Source: Oxalobacter formigenes
Lineage (GTDB): Bacteria; Pseudomonadota; Gammaproteobacteria; Burkholderiales; Burkholderiaceae_D
NCBI RefSeq assembly: GCF_027158485.1
Contig: NZ_JAMKYJ010000008.1
Reading direction: 5' to 3' (one strand)
DNA: 64,000 nucleotides
Shown here: positions 44,752-54,126 of the stretch, piece by piece
Numbering within the stretch: the stretch's first letter is position 1
Layout of the letters: each line of letters starts with the position of its first letter
Position numbers and translations under genes: made by a program
The notes under the pieces: generated by a model
Databases searched by the model: none
Seen by the model: only the letters and a program-made list of their open reading frames with translations
What the model was told of the DNA's origin: nothing

Positions 44752-45342
44752 ATGACTTCATTAAAAACAATAAGGTTGTACGGCAAGCTCGGCACGAAAT
44801 TCGGCCGTCTTCACCGGCTCGCCGTTAACAGTGCGGCAGAAGCCGTCCGTGCATTGTGTGCATTGCGGCCCGGTTTTGAGCGGGAATTGATGACCAGCCG
44901 GGACAGGGGGATTGGCTATGCCGTTTTTCTGGGCAAGAAGAATCTGAAAGAAGAGCAACTGACCGAAGAGGCTGAAGAACGTGAAATCCGGATCGCTCCG
45001 GTATTGCAGGGGGCGGGTTTCGGCTCCATTTTCAAAATCATCCTCGGCGTGGTACTAGTCGTGGTTTCATTTTACATCCCGGCGACATGGGGCGTATGGG
45101 GTGAAGTTCTTGCCGTGGCGGCAAAAGGTCTTGGTATGTCACTGGCGATGGCAGGCATTACCGAAATGCTGACGCCAAAAGGACTTTCAGCCAGAGACAG
45201 ACCGAAAAACGGCGCTTCCTACACTTTTAACGGCCCCGTCAATACCACGGCACAAGGCAATCCGGTCCCGTTGGGATATGGGCGCATGATTATCGGTTCT
45301 GCCGTCATCTCGGCAGGGATTTACAGTGCCGACCGGCTTTGA
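44752..45342 (+). CDS. Tail assembly protein I (gpI-like), copy 1
   Basis: 196 residues. TIRLYGKLGTKFGRLHRLAV, AEAVRALCALRPGFERELMT at the start (ubiquitin-like fold) and NGASYTFNGPVNTTAQGNPV, PLGYGRMIIGSAVISAGIYS at the end, with a glycine-rich hydrophobic middle. gpI helps assemble the tail tip and is normally single copy. Here it is duplicated; see 45422. Confidence 0.85.
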   Translation: MTSLKTIRLYGKLGTKFGRLHRLAVNSAAEAVRALCALRPGFERELMTSRDRGIGYAVFLGKKNLKEEQLTEEAEEREIRIAPVLQGAGFGSIFKIILGVVLVVVSFYIPATWGVWGEVLAVAAKGLGMSLAMAGITEMLTPKGLSARDRPKNGASYTFNGPVNTTAQGNPVPLGYGRMIIGSAVISAGIYSADRL

Positions 45343-45421
45343 ACAATTCATTCCTGCATGCAGGCATCGCCTGCAATCGCACAACATACCCGCGAAACGC
45401 GGGTTTTTTTACGGGTGAAAA

Positions 45422-46042
45422 ATGACACCATTAAAAACAATACGTTTATACGGAAAACTGGGCACGCGGTTCGGCCGGATTCACCGTCTGGCCGTCGCCA
45501 GTGCCGCCGAAGCCGTCCGGGCCCTGTGCATGACCAGACCCGGTTTCGAGCGCGAGCTGATGACGAGCCGGGACAGAGGCGTCGATTACGCCGTTTTTCT
45601 GGGAAAAAAGAACATTAGTCAGGAAGAACTGGCCGATCCGGCCGGCAAGGATGACATCCGGATCGCTCCGGTTTTGCAGGGCGCCTCCAAGGGCGGCATA
45701 TTCCAGATCATTCTCGGTGCCGCACTGATGGTTTTCGCCATGTGGGCGCAAGGTTCCTTTACCTCCCTCGGCAGCCTGTCGGAAGCGCTCAAGGCGAAAA
45801 GCTGGATCGGCGTGACCGCCATGATGGGGATGTCGATGATGATGGGAGGTGTCTTGCAACTGCTTTCGCCACAAATGAAAGGCCTCTCGACGAGAGACAA
45901 CGTTGAAAACGGCGCGTCTTACGCATTCAACGGGGCTGTCAATACCACGGCACAGGGAAATCCGGTTCCGGTAGGGTACGGACGAATGATAGTCGGTTCG
46001 GCAGTCATCTCTGCCGGCATTTACGCAATGGATCAAAAATGA
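45422..46042 (+). CDS. Tail assembly protein I (gpI-like), copy 2
   Basis: 206 residues; ~70% identical by eye to copy 1 at both ends, diverged in the hydrophobic middle (GAALMVFAMWAQGSFTSLGS, MMGMSMMMGGVLQL). ATGA-type overlap with the J gene. Both copies are intact. Confidence 0.85.
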   Translation: MTPLKTIRLYGKLGTRFGRIHRLAVASAAEAVRALCMTRPGFERELMTSRDRGVDYAVFLGKKNISQEELADPAGKDDIRIAPVLQGASKGGIFQIILGAALMVFAMWAQGSFTSLGSLSEALKAKSWIGVTAMMGMSMMMGGVLQLLSPQMKGLSTRDNVENGASYAFNGAVNTTAQGNPVPVGYGRMIVGSAVISAGIYAMDQK

Positions 46043-49000
46043 ATATTATCGGTTACAAAAAAGGCGGGGGCAGTTCTCATACGCCTGTCGAACAGACAGA
46101 CAACCTGCACAGTACCGCGTATGCACGGGTTCTGGATCTCGTCGCTGAAGGCGAAATCAAAGGGTTGGCCAACGGCCTTCAGTCCATTTATCTGGACGAG
46201 ACGCCACTGGCCAACCCGGATGGTTCCCTGAATTTCAAGGGCGTCTCGGTCGACTTTCGGGCCGGAACGCAGGATCAGGAACATATTTCCGGTTTTCCTG
46301 CGGTTGAAAATGAAATCGGAGTCGGCGTCGAACTGACTTCAAAACAACCCTGGATTCACGCCATCAACAATCTGCAATTGTCCGCTGTCCGGGTTCGCCT
46401 TTCTGCAGACGGTCTTTCAAAAGCCAATACCTCCAATGGCGACATCAACGGCTACCGTGTGGAGTATGCCATCGACATCTCGACGGATCAGGGCAGTTTT
46501 GTCGAAGTGCTGAAAACGGCCTTTGACGGCAAAACGACCAGCAAATATGAACGGACTCACCGTATCGAGTTGCCGAAAGCAAGCAGTGGCTGGTCTGTCC
46601 GGGTACGGCGCCTGACGGCCAACGCTAACAGCCAGACCACCTCGGACAGAACGTCTGTCATTTCCTATACGGAGGTGATCGACGCCAAACTGCGCTATCC
46701 GATGAGTGCCATCGTCGGCGTTCAGGTCGATGCGTCACAGTTCCAGAGCATCCCGGTGCGCGCTTACGACATGTACCTGAAAATCGTCAAGGTCCCTTCC
46801 AATTACGACCCGGAAAAGCGGACTTATGACGGTGACTGGGACGGGACGTTCAAACCGGCATGGAGCAACAATCCGGCATGGGTTTTTTACGATCTGGTCT
46901 TGAATGACCGGTACGGCCTTGGCCATCTCGTCTCGGATATACAGATCGACAAATGGTCGCTTTACCGGATTGCCCGATACGCCGACCAGATGGTGCCGGA
47001 CGGCAAGGGCGGCTATGAACCCCGTTTTACCTGCAACGTCTACATCCAGTCCCGTAAAGAAGCCTACGCCGTCCTGCAGGACATCGCCTCTATTTTCAGG
47101 GGTATAACTTACTGGGCAGGCAGCAACATTACGGCATCGGCAGACATGCCTGTCGAACCGGTCTATACCTACACGGCAGCCAACGTGATCGACGGAAAAT
47201 TCACCCGTATCGGTACCAGTCGCAAAACGCGCTATACCGTCGCACTCGTCAGCTGGAACGATCCGGCCGATTTTTATCGGGCCAAAGTCGAATATGTCTC
47301 CGATGACGAAGGGATCAAACGCTATGGTGTCCAGCAGCTTGAAATCACGGCATTCGGCTGTACGTCACAGGGCGAGGCGCAGCGCCGGGGACACTGGGCA
47401 CTTGTCACCTCACGACTGGAAACCGGAACGATCAGTTTTTCCGTCGGTCTTGACGGCGCCATTGCCTTGCCGGGACAGATTGTCCGTGTCGCCGACCCTC
47501 ACCGCATGGGACGCCGCAATGCCGGCCGCATCAAATCGGCTTCAGGCCGTGTCGTTGTTCTCGACAAGGCACCGACCGTTACGGTCGGCGACAAACTGAC
47601 GGTTATTTTGCCTACCGGTGAAACGGAAACACGTACCGTTGTCAGAGTCGTGGAAGACAGTATCACCGTCAATGCCGACTGGTCGACCCTTCCTGTCGAA
47701 AATGCCGTCTGGTCAGTCGACAGCATCGATCTGGCCGCGCCGATGTACCGGATTATCTCGATTGCAGAAAAAGACGGCCTGACGTATGACATCTCCGCTG
47801 TCCAGTATGAACCCGGTAAATTCGATTACATCGACAATGCCGTACGCATCACGCCGAAACCGGAAAGCGTCAAGGAACTGAGACCGAAACCACCAGTTAA
47901 CATCGATGTCAACGAATCGCTTTACGTCGTCGGCATCCGCTCCTTCGGTATCCGGGCTACCGTTTCCTGGACGAGCGACGCCCATCGTTTCGAATTTGCC
48001 TACCGCAAGGAAAACGGTACATGGACGACACTGAATACCCGTGATCCATCCATCGACATTTACGGTCTGGATGAAGCGGTTTACGAATTTTCCGTCACGG
48101 CCATTTCTTCGACCGGCCTCCAGTCCGAGCCGACCTTGTACACCAAGGAAATCATGGGCCTGAAACTGGTTCCCGCCAATGTCCCCTGGTTCCTTATCGA
48201 AGGCAATACACTGTCATGGGGCCCGGTGCAGGATCTGGACGTGGACGGTTACATGATCCGTTTCCATTACGGCCACAACCGCAGCTGGAGTGACGCCAGC
48301 CCCTTGCATAGCGGTGTGCTGACCCAGTGTCCGTTCACACCGGAAAAATTCCCGCAAGGCCCGATCACGCTCATGATCAAGGCCGTCGATACCAGTGGCA
48401 ATGAATCGGCCAAACCGGCTGTGATCGAAACCCAGTTCGGCGACATGCTGGCGGGCAATGTGATCGAGACCATCGATTTTCAGGAACAGGGCTATCCGGG
48501 TGTCATCGTTGGGGCGGAAGTGGTCAATGGCAGGATTCAGGTCAACAATGTCATCGAATTCTTCAAAGAGGACGAAGCCGCGGACTTCTTCAACGAAGAC
48601 GAACATTCCGATTTCTTCAAGGAAGACTACACCGGCATGTCTTACGAAACGACTATCGTCACGCCGAACGAGGCCGTCGTCGGCAGTACGATGACCTTCG
48701 ACGTCGCCATGACGGGCGACTTGATGAAGATTTCCTATCGCGGTTACGGTGGCACGAAGATGTATGGCGACGATGTCGAAAAAATGTACGGCGACGACGA
48801 TTCGCTCTTTTATCCGTCCCCGGGTGAATATATGCCATGGCCGGGACAGGTTACGACGCAATATATGCCTTACCAGTTCAGGCTCGATATCGGGGCAGGG
48901 TATGCCCAGCCGACTGTCGATACCTGCAAGGTCATCATCGACGTACCAGACATCATGGAACAGATGAACGACATCGCCATTGCGGAAACGGGAACCCGTT

Positions 49001-49185
49001 TGCCGATCCGTGAAAAATACCACGTCATCGAAAACGTACAAGTCACGCTTCAGGACGACGGCGGCGAGGCCATCAGTGTCAAGGTGGTCGACAAGGACCC
49101 GAAACGCGGGCCATTGATCGCCTGTCTGGACGTCGACGGCAACTGGGTCAAGGGTATTGTCGATGCCACGCCGCAAGGGTATTGA
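46039..49185 (+). CDS. Host specificity / tip attachment protein J
   Basis: 1,048 residues. Opening GGGSSHTPVEQTDNLHSTAY, ARVLDLVAEGEIKGLANGLQ is diagnostic of gpJ. NPAWVFYDLVLNDRYGLGHL and LQDIASIFRGITYWAGSNIT follow in the baseplate-hub part. A fibronectin-III-like domain is near 620-720 (PPVNIDVNESLYVVGIRSFG). Near 850 there are three acidic repeats of EFFKED / DFFNED / DFFKED type. The C-terminus is a beta-rich receptor region with a LPIREKYHVIENVQVTLQDD segment. It forms the central tail tip and first contact with the target cell. Confidence 0.9.
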   Translation: MNIIGYKKGGGSSHTPVEQTDNLHSTAYARVLDLVAEGEIKGLANGLQSIYLDETPLANPDGSLNFKGVSVDFRAGTQDQEHISGFPAVENEIGVGVELTSKQPWIHAINNLQLSAVRVRLSADGLSKANTSNGDINGYRVEYAIDISTDQGSFVEVLKTAFDGKTTSKYERTHRIELPKASSGWSVRVRRLTANANSQTTSDRTSVISYTEVIDAKLRYPMSAIVGVQVDASQFQSIPVRAYDMYLKIVKVPSNYDPEKRTYDGDWDGTFKPAWSNNPAWVFYDLVLNDRYGLGHLVSDIQIDKWSLYRIARYADQMVPDGKGGYEPRFTCNVYIQSRKEAYAVLQDIASIFRGITYWAGSNITASADMPVEPVYTYTAANVIDGKFTRIGTSRKTRYTVALVSWNDPADFYRAKVEYVSDDEGIKRYGVQQLEITAFGCTSQGEAQRRGHWALVTSRLETGTISFSVGLDGAIALPGQIVRVADPHRMGRRNAGRIKSASGRVVVLDKAPTVTVGDKLTVILPTGETETRTVVRVVEDSITVNADWSTLPVENAVWSVDSIDLAAPMYRIISIAEKDGLTYDISAVQYEPGKFDYIDNAVRITPKPESVKELRPKPPVNIDVNESLYVVGIRSFGIRATVSWTSDAHRFEFAYRKENGTWTTLNTRDPSIDIYGLDEAVYEFSVTAISSTGLQSEPTLYTKEIMGLKLVPANVPWFLIEGNTLSWGPVQDLDVDGYMIRFHYGHNRSWSDASPLHSGVLTQCPFTPEKFPQGPITLMIKAVDTSGNESAKPAVIETQFGDMLAGNVIETIDFQEQGYPGVIVGAEVVNGRIQVNNVIEFFKEDEAADFFNEDEHSDFFKEDYTGMSYETTIVTPNEAVVGSTMTFDVAMTGDLMKISYRGYGGTKMYGDDVEKMYGDDDSLFYPSPGEYMPWPGQVTTQYMPYQFRLDIGAGYAQPTVDTCKVIIDVPDIMEQMNDIAIAETGTRLPIREKYHVIENVQVTLQDDGGEAISVKVVDKDPKRGPLIACLDVDGNWVKGIVDATPQGY

Positions 49186-49256
49186 TTATTAATAAAAATA
49201 AATATGGATGCCTCCTTCGGGAGGCATTTTTATTAAAAAATCATGAAGAAAACAAT

Positions 49257-50333
49257 ATGGCCAAATTGCCTTCAAAAGAATTACTGAACGGTACCAAAGA
49301 CCACGAAACGACAACGGGAGAATTCCGTCTGGCGATGGGAAACATCCGGGATTTTTTATTCGGACTCTTTGGTGACGACAGTTCAGACAAATGGCTCGTA
49401 CGCGAAACGCTGGGAGCGGCGGAAAAATTTATCGGGCAAGCACAGGGCACGGGAGATGTCCTGATTGGAAAGTTCACGCCGACCATAAGGGAACTGGTGC
49501 ATGGCATGACAGTCCTGCTCAGGGCATCAGCCGCCAATACGGCAGGCGTACCTACCCTTAAAGCCGATGAAACGTCGGCATTGCCGATCGTAAAAGGCGA
49601 CAAACGAGCGCTTGATGTCGGGGATATCGCCGGAAAAGGCCACTGGCTGGAACTGAAATACGACCGGATCTGGAATAAATGGGTTCTTCAGAATCCCGCC
49701 AAGGGCGTGTCCCTGAAAGAGGAAATCGACGACAAGGCGGACAAACTCGAACTGCTCGATTACCTGCCTTTAGCCGGGGGAAGCATGAACGGTGCCCTGT
49801 CGGTCACATCGGGTTTGACGGTCGAGCCTGAAGATATGACCGGCCTGACCGGTGAAGGCGGAGAAATGGTTCTGAAAGGAGCCGGTTATTACCAGAATAT
49901 CCATATCGACAATACCGCCGGAAAGTGGCGTGTTGCCGGATCGATCTATGAAAACTCACTTGTTTTCGATCCGGCGTCCGGAACGCTTGCCTGTGCCAAT
50001 GTGACCGCCAACATAACCGATATAAACGACCATATCGTCCAGTCATGGACGGATGGAACCGGATGGTGGAAAAAATACAGGAGCGGCTGGGTAGAACAGG
50101 GAGGGTATTCATCAGCGGGTAACGGTGCAGCCGGGATCACGACGGTTTTTTACGTACCGTTTGCCAATAGTACCTATACCGTCGAAACCAGCAAATTGGG
50201 CGCCGGTTCACCTGTCATCAACGTGGTCAGCCGTGCGAACACGTCTTTCAATGCCAATTGCGAGGGGCAGGGCGGTTCCGGCTACTATTCCGGAAGCGCC
50301 ATGTCCTGGTATGCCTGTGGGCAAGGCGCATAA
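49257..50333 (+). CDS. Tail fibre 1 of tail locus
   Basis: 358 residues. Attachment module (LPSKELLNGTKDHETTTGEF, RDFLFGLFGDDSSDKW), one KADETSALPIVKGD / GHWLELKYDRIWNKWVLQNP domain, and a C-terminus with DGTGWWKKYRSGWVEQGGYS and AMSWYACGQGA. It has no collar domain, unlike the next three. A hairpin (49208-49232) precedes it. Confidence 0.8.
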   Translation: MAKLPSKELLNGTKDHETTTGEFRLAMGNIRDFLFGLFGDDSSDKWLVRETLGAAEKFIGQAQGTGDVLIGKFTPTIRELVHGMTVLLRASAANTAGVPTLKADETSALPIVKGDKRALDVGDIAGKGHWLELKYDRIWNKWVLQNPAKGVSLKEEIDDKADKLELLDYLPLAGGSMNGALSVTSGLTVEPEDMTGLTGEGGEMVLKGAGYYQNIHIDNTAGKWRVAGSIYENSLVFDPASGTLACANVTANITDINDHIVQSWTDGTGWWKKYRSGWVEQGGYSSAGNGAAGITTVFYVPFANSTYTVETSKLGAGSPVINVVSRANTSFNANCEGQGGSGYYSGSAMSWYACGQGA

Positions 50334-50356
50334 ATCAGGGTCTTTAGTGTCGAGTA

Positions 50357-50382
50357 AAACGCTTCGTTTGAAGCGTTTTTTT
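50357..50382 (+). terminator. Terminator-like hairpin before fibre 2
   Basis: AAACGCTT-cgtttg-AAGCGTTT plus T run; the same arrangement is at 52117-52141 before fibre 3 and 54080-54108 before fibre 4. Confidence 0.65.
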
Positions 50383-50396
50383 ACAAGGAAAAAAGA

Positions 50397-52046
50397 ATGA
50401 CGAAATTACCATCAAAAGAATTGCTGGACGGGACAAAGGACCCTGAAACAACCACCGGGGAATTCCGGACGGCAATGGGACAGATGCGCGACTACCTTGG
50501 CGGATTGTTGGGTGAGAACAGTGCGGACAAGGAAGCGGCGCGTGCTGCATTGGGTGCGGTATCGCCGGACGATGTACGGCAAATGCGCTACATCTGCGGG
50601 CATGCAACGGGAACCGGGGATGCCTTCTTTGCCGTGTTCGATCCACCCGTGGAGCAATTGACCGACGCAACGACCGTGACCATCCGCGCCATTGGCCGCA
50701 ATGAAACGGCAACGCCGACATTTAAGGCGGATGAAACGAGTGAGCTGGTCATCGTCAAGGGAACCGGCATGCCGCTGGATTGTGGCGATATTAACGGAAA
50801 CGGCCACTGGATCGACCTGAGATACGACGAAACCCTGAACAAATGGGTATTGCTGAATCCGGCAACAGGGATTTTTGTGTCAGGTGTCCCGTCCACGCAG
50901 GCAGGCGGAACGGCAAATGCCATCGTTGGCTGTTTCAATCCGGCTATTATCGAACTGAAAAACGGCCTGAAAGTCAGCGTCCGGGCAACAGCTGCCAATA
51001 CCAGTGCCGAACCTTATTTTCAGCTTGAAGACTTTGCAGGATATCCCATCGTCAAAGGCATCAACCAGCCATTGATTGCCGGTGATATTGCCGGAGAAGG
51101 ACACTGGCTTGACCTTCAGTTTGATGAAGAGGCGCTCATATGGATTTTGCAGAATCCTGCTTCAGGTGTCGTCTGTCCATCAGGCGTTCCAGTAGGCGCG
51201 ATCGGCTATTTTGCCATGCAAACGCCACCGGCCGGTTATCTGAAAGCTGACGGCTCGGCTGTATCGAGGGCGACTTATCCGGATCTTTTTGGCGCTATCG
51301 GAACCACGTTCGGAGAAGGCGATGGATCGACCACGTTCAACCTGCCAGACTTGATCGACAGGTTCGCGCAGGGAAATGCAACGCCGGGACTGAAGATTGA
51401 AGCCGGTTTGCCGAATATAACAGGCAGCTTGACCGTGACGGCATCCAATCAGGGTTCAGCGGCATCAGGTGCCTTTAGTCGCACTCAAATCGGTGCAGTA
51501 GGAGGTGGCCTTGGCGGTGGTCAATATAACAGTAGCGGTTGCGGACCGAATTTGTATTCTTTCGACTCTCGCGTAAGCAATCCTATCTATGGTGCATCCA
51601 ATACCGTCCAGCCACCAGCCTTGACCCTGTTGCCCTGCATCAAGGCTTTTGACGCTTATCCTGCTGTGCAGGCCGGTATTTCGGCCATGAATGCAATTGG
51701 AGCGCCGACAAGAGCTGCACGCGCAACTGTTGAACCCCATGCCTCGAAAGCATGGGTCAATTTCGACGCCTCATCCGGTGAAATCACTATCCGAAATGCC
51801 CATCATGTCGACAAAGTCATCCGAGTGGAAAAGGGCGCATTCGACATCATTTTCGACGGATCGGTACAGGCGGATTGTTGCACGGTGACGGTCTCGTCAT
51901 CGGCATTGGTCTCTGCCGTCAATCTGGACAGTTTCACAGGCGATTATTTCCCGCCCTCTGCCAACCGGGTGAGAGTGGTCACTGCCTCGGGCTTTCCGAT
52001 CCAGCCGGTAGATCCTGCCGATATCAACGTCGTTGTCAATCAATGA
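50397..52046 (+). CDS. Tail fibre 2 of tail locus (collar domain)
   Basis: 549 residues. Attachment module (LPSKELLDGTKDPETTTGEF), two KADETSELVIVKG / GHWIDLRYDETLNKWVL repeats (~90-260), collar domain (GAIGYFAMQTPPAGYLKADG, TTFNLPDLIDRFAQGN) at ~265-350, TVQPPALTLLPCIKAFDA, and a long C-terminal domain with KAWVNFDASSGEITIRNAHH. The latter is shared with fibre 3. Confidence 0.82.
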   Translation: MTKLPSKELLDGTKDPETTTGEFRTAMGQMRDYLGGLLGENSADKEAARAALGAVSPDDVRQMRYICGHATGTGDAFFAVFDPPVEQLTDATTVTIRAIGRNETATPTFKADETSELVIVKGTGMPLDCGDINGNGHWIDLRYDETLNKWVLLNPATGIFVSGVPSTQAGGTANAIVGCFNPAIIELKNGLKVSVRATAANTSAEPYFQLEDFAGYPIVKGINQPLIAGDIAGEGHWLDLQFDEEALIWILQNPASGVVCPSGVPVGAIGYFAMQTPPAGYLKADGSAVSRATYPDLFGAIGTTFGEGDGSTTFNLPDLIDRFAQGNATPGLKIEAGLPNITGSLTVTASNQGSAASGAFSRTQIGAVGGGLGGGQYNSSGCGPNLYSFDSRVSNPIYGASNTVQPPALTLLPCIKAFDAYPAVQAGISAMNAIGAPTRAARATVEPHASKAWVNFDASSGEITIRNAHHVDKVIRVEKGAFDIIFDGSVQADCCTVTVSSSALVSAVNLDSFTGDYFPPSANRVRVVTASGFPIQPVDPADINVVVNQ

Positions 52047-52162
52047 ATGGTCTGGAAAGATCAATTTAAACAGTTGATTGAATACAGAATCCCGATTTGA
52101 CATTAATTTTTTAAAGAACCTCCTTTCGTGGAGGTTTTTTTATGGAGAAAGGAAAGTGATCA

Positions 52163-53791
52163 ATGGCATTATTACCTTCAAAAGAATTGCTTGACGGCAC
52201 AAAAACTCCCGAAACTACTACCGGTGAATTTCGTGTTGCCATCGGGCACATGCGTGACTATCTTTTCGACCTGCTCGGTGAAAACAGCGCAGAAAAGGAA
52301 AAAGCACGTGCGGCATTAGGTGCTGTATCTGCCAGCGATATCCAGCGTTTGCGCCATACCAGCGCCATAGCGGCAGGGACAGCGGATGCCTTGACGGCTG
52401 TTTTCGAACCGGCGGTCAAACAATTAACCCGTGCCACGTCTTTAACGGTATGCGCACAATTTCAGAATGAAACGCAAGCGCCGACCTTCAAAGCCGATGA
52501 GACCAGCGCACTGCCCATCGTCAAAGGCACCGGCCAGCCTCTTGAAAAAGGGGACATCAAGGGAGCAGGACATTGGCTCGACCTCAGATATGACGAAAAC
52601 ATCAATAAATGGATTTTGATGAACCCGGCAAACGGGATCGTTACGAATGGTATTGCCTGTGCACAAGCGGGGGGAACGGCTGACGCCATCAAAGCGCTCT
52701 TCAATCCCCCGATAATCGAACTGAAAAACGGCCTGAAAGTCAGTATCCGTACGACAGCTGCCAATACATCAACTGAACCTTATTTGCAGATCGAAAATTT
52801 TGAAGCCTGTCCCATTGTCAAGAATATCAATCAACCGTTGAGTGCCGGGGACATTTCCGGGGAAGGATACTGGATTGACTGCCAGTTCGACGAAGTAAAC
52901 CGGAAATGGATTCTTCAGAATCCGGCAAAAGGCATCATGCCTACAGGCGTTCCTGTCGGTACCATCATCCATTTTGCGGCCTCTGCGCCTCCGCAGGGGT
53001 ATCTCAAGGCAGACGGATCAGCTGTATCCCGAGAAACTTATCCGGATCTGTTTGCTGTCATCGGAACGGCATTCGGACAAGATGACGGGACATCCACCTT
53101 CAATTTGCCGGATTTAATCAACCGATTTGCTCAGGGGGGCTTATTGCCAGGGCAGAAGATCGAGGCGGGCTTGCCCAACATAAAAGGCACTGTCGCACAA
53201 GGTTACTGTAATGGCTACGGAGCGATGACGGAGGCTTTTTATGGTACAGGTAGTGCAATAGGTACAGGTGGCGATGCACATGGCGGTTATTCAGCTTTTA
53301 TCAATCTTGACGCTTCTCGTTCTTCCAGTATTTACGGTAACTCCAATACTGTCCAGCCGCCTGCCATTATTTTATTGCCTTGCATAAAAGCCTTCGATAC
53401 GGTCTTGAATGTCACTGAAATCAATGCACATGGGTTGGCAAGCGAAGTATCTGTCAAAGCCAACCGGGCCGACATCGAACCCTACCTGTCAAAAGCATGG
53501 GTTAACTTCGACGCATCAGCCGGTATTGTCAAGATTAAAAATTCCAGAAACATTCAGGGTGTCGTCCATGTCGAAAAAGGCGTATATGACGTGATTTTCG
53601 ACAATTCCATGGAAGCCGATGCCATGACAGTCACGGCGTCATCGTCGGCACTTTTAACTTCCGTCAACAGGGAAAGCCTGACAGGCGCGTATTATCCGCC
53701 GACTAAAGACCGGATACGCATCGTGACCGGATCGGGATATCCTCCCGCGGCGGAAGATGCGGCCGATATCAACGTCATTATTTTGAGTTAA
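52163..53791 (+). CDS. Tail fibre 3 of tail locus (collar domain)
   Basis: 542 residues, same design as fibre 2: attachment module, two KADET/GHWLDL repeats, collar (GTIIHFAASAPPQGYLKADG, FNLPDLINRFAQGG), PPAIILLPCIKAFD and the KAWVNFDASAGIVKIKNSRN C-terminus with SSSALLTSVNRESLTGAYYP. Differences cluster in the collar-distal insert (residues ~330-400), which would be the receptor-contact part. Confidence 0.82.
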   Translation: MALLPSKELLDGTKTPETTTGEFRVAIGHMRDYLFDLLGENSAEKEKARAALGAVSASDIQRLRHTSAIAAGTADALTAVFEPAVKQLTRATSLTVCAQFQNETQAPTFKADETSALPIVKGTGQPLEKGDIKGAGHWLDLRYDENINKWILMNPANGIVTNGIACAQAGGTADAIKALFNPPIIELKNGLKVSIRTTAANTSTEPYLQIENFEACPIVKNINQPLSAGDISGEGYWIDCQFDEVNRKWILQNPAKGIMPTGVPVGTIIHFAASAPPQGYLKADGSAVSRETYPDLFAVIGTAFGQDDGTSTFNLPDLINRFAQGGLLPGQKIEAGLPNIKGTVAQGYCNGYGAMTEAFYGTGSAIGTGGDAHGGYSAFINLDASRSSSIYGNSNTVQPPAIILLPCIKAFDTVLNVTEINAHGLASEVSVKANRADIEPYLSKAWVNFDASAGIVKIKNSRNIQGVVHVEKGVYDVIFDNSMEADAMTVTASSSALLTSVNRESLTGAYYPPTKDRIRIVTGSGYPPAAEDAADINVIILS

Positions 53792-53802
53792 AAAAGATTA
53801 TT

Positions 53803-54054
53803 ATGAAAACCATACGTTTCAAAGTGGACGGCAAAGACCGTTATTTCACTCCTGCTTCCTCTGCGCGCCGCTGTGATGAAAGCGAAGAAGTTTTTCTCAA
53901 ACGATGTGTCAAAAAAGTCGTCCCTAAAGGGGAAGAATTCGACATTCTCGAAGATGCCCTTTATGACGGCTTTATGCAGACACAGCAAACTTTCCAACAG
54001 GAAACCGGTTCGGGCTGGAAAAATCGTCTTTCGCGCTTTTTTCTGAACAGTTGA
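53803..54054 (+). CDS. Small fibre-associated protein
   Basis: 83 residues, positioned like a chaperone between fibres 3 and 4. Basic, ending GWKNRLSRFFLNS, similar in style to the end of 55399-55737 (GGFFSRLFKQAK). Not recognised. Confidence 0.45.
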   Translation: MKTIRFKVDGKDRYFTPASSARRCDESEEVFLKRCVKKVVPKGEEFDILEDALYDGFMQTQQTFQQETGSGWKNRLSRFFLNS

Positions 54055-54126
54055 CGGACCAATTTTTATTTTGTGATGAAAGCCTCTTCCAATGAAGAGG
54101 CTTTTTTTATGGGAGTGGAAAACACG

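Noticed and set aside
48214..49176. 320-codon minus-strand frame inside gene J
   Set aside because: Shadow of J, which has clear homologous motifs throughout.
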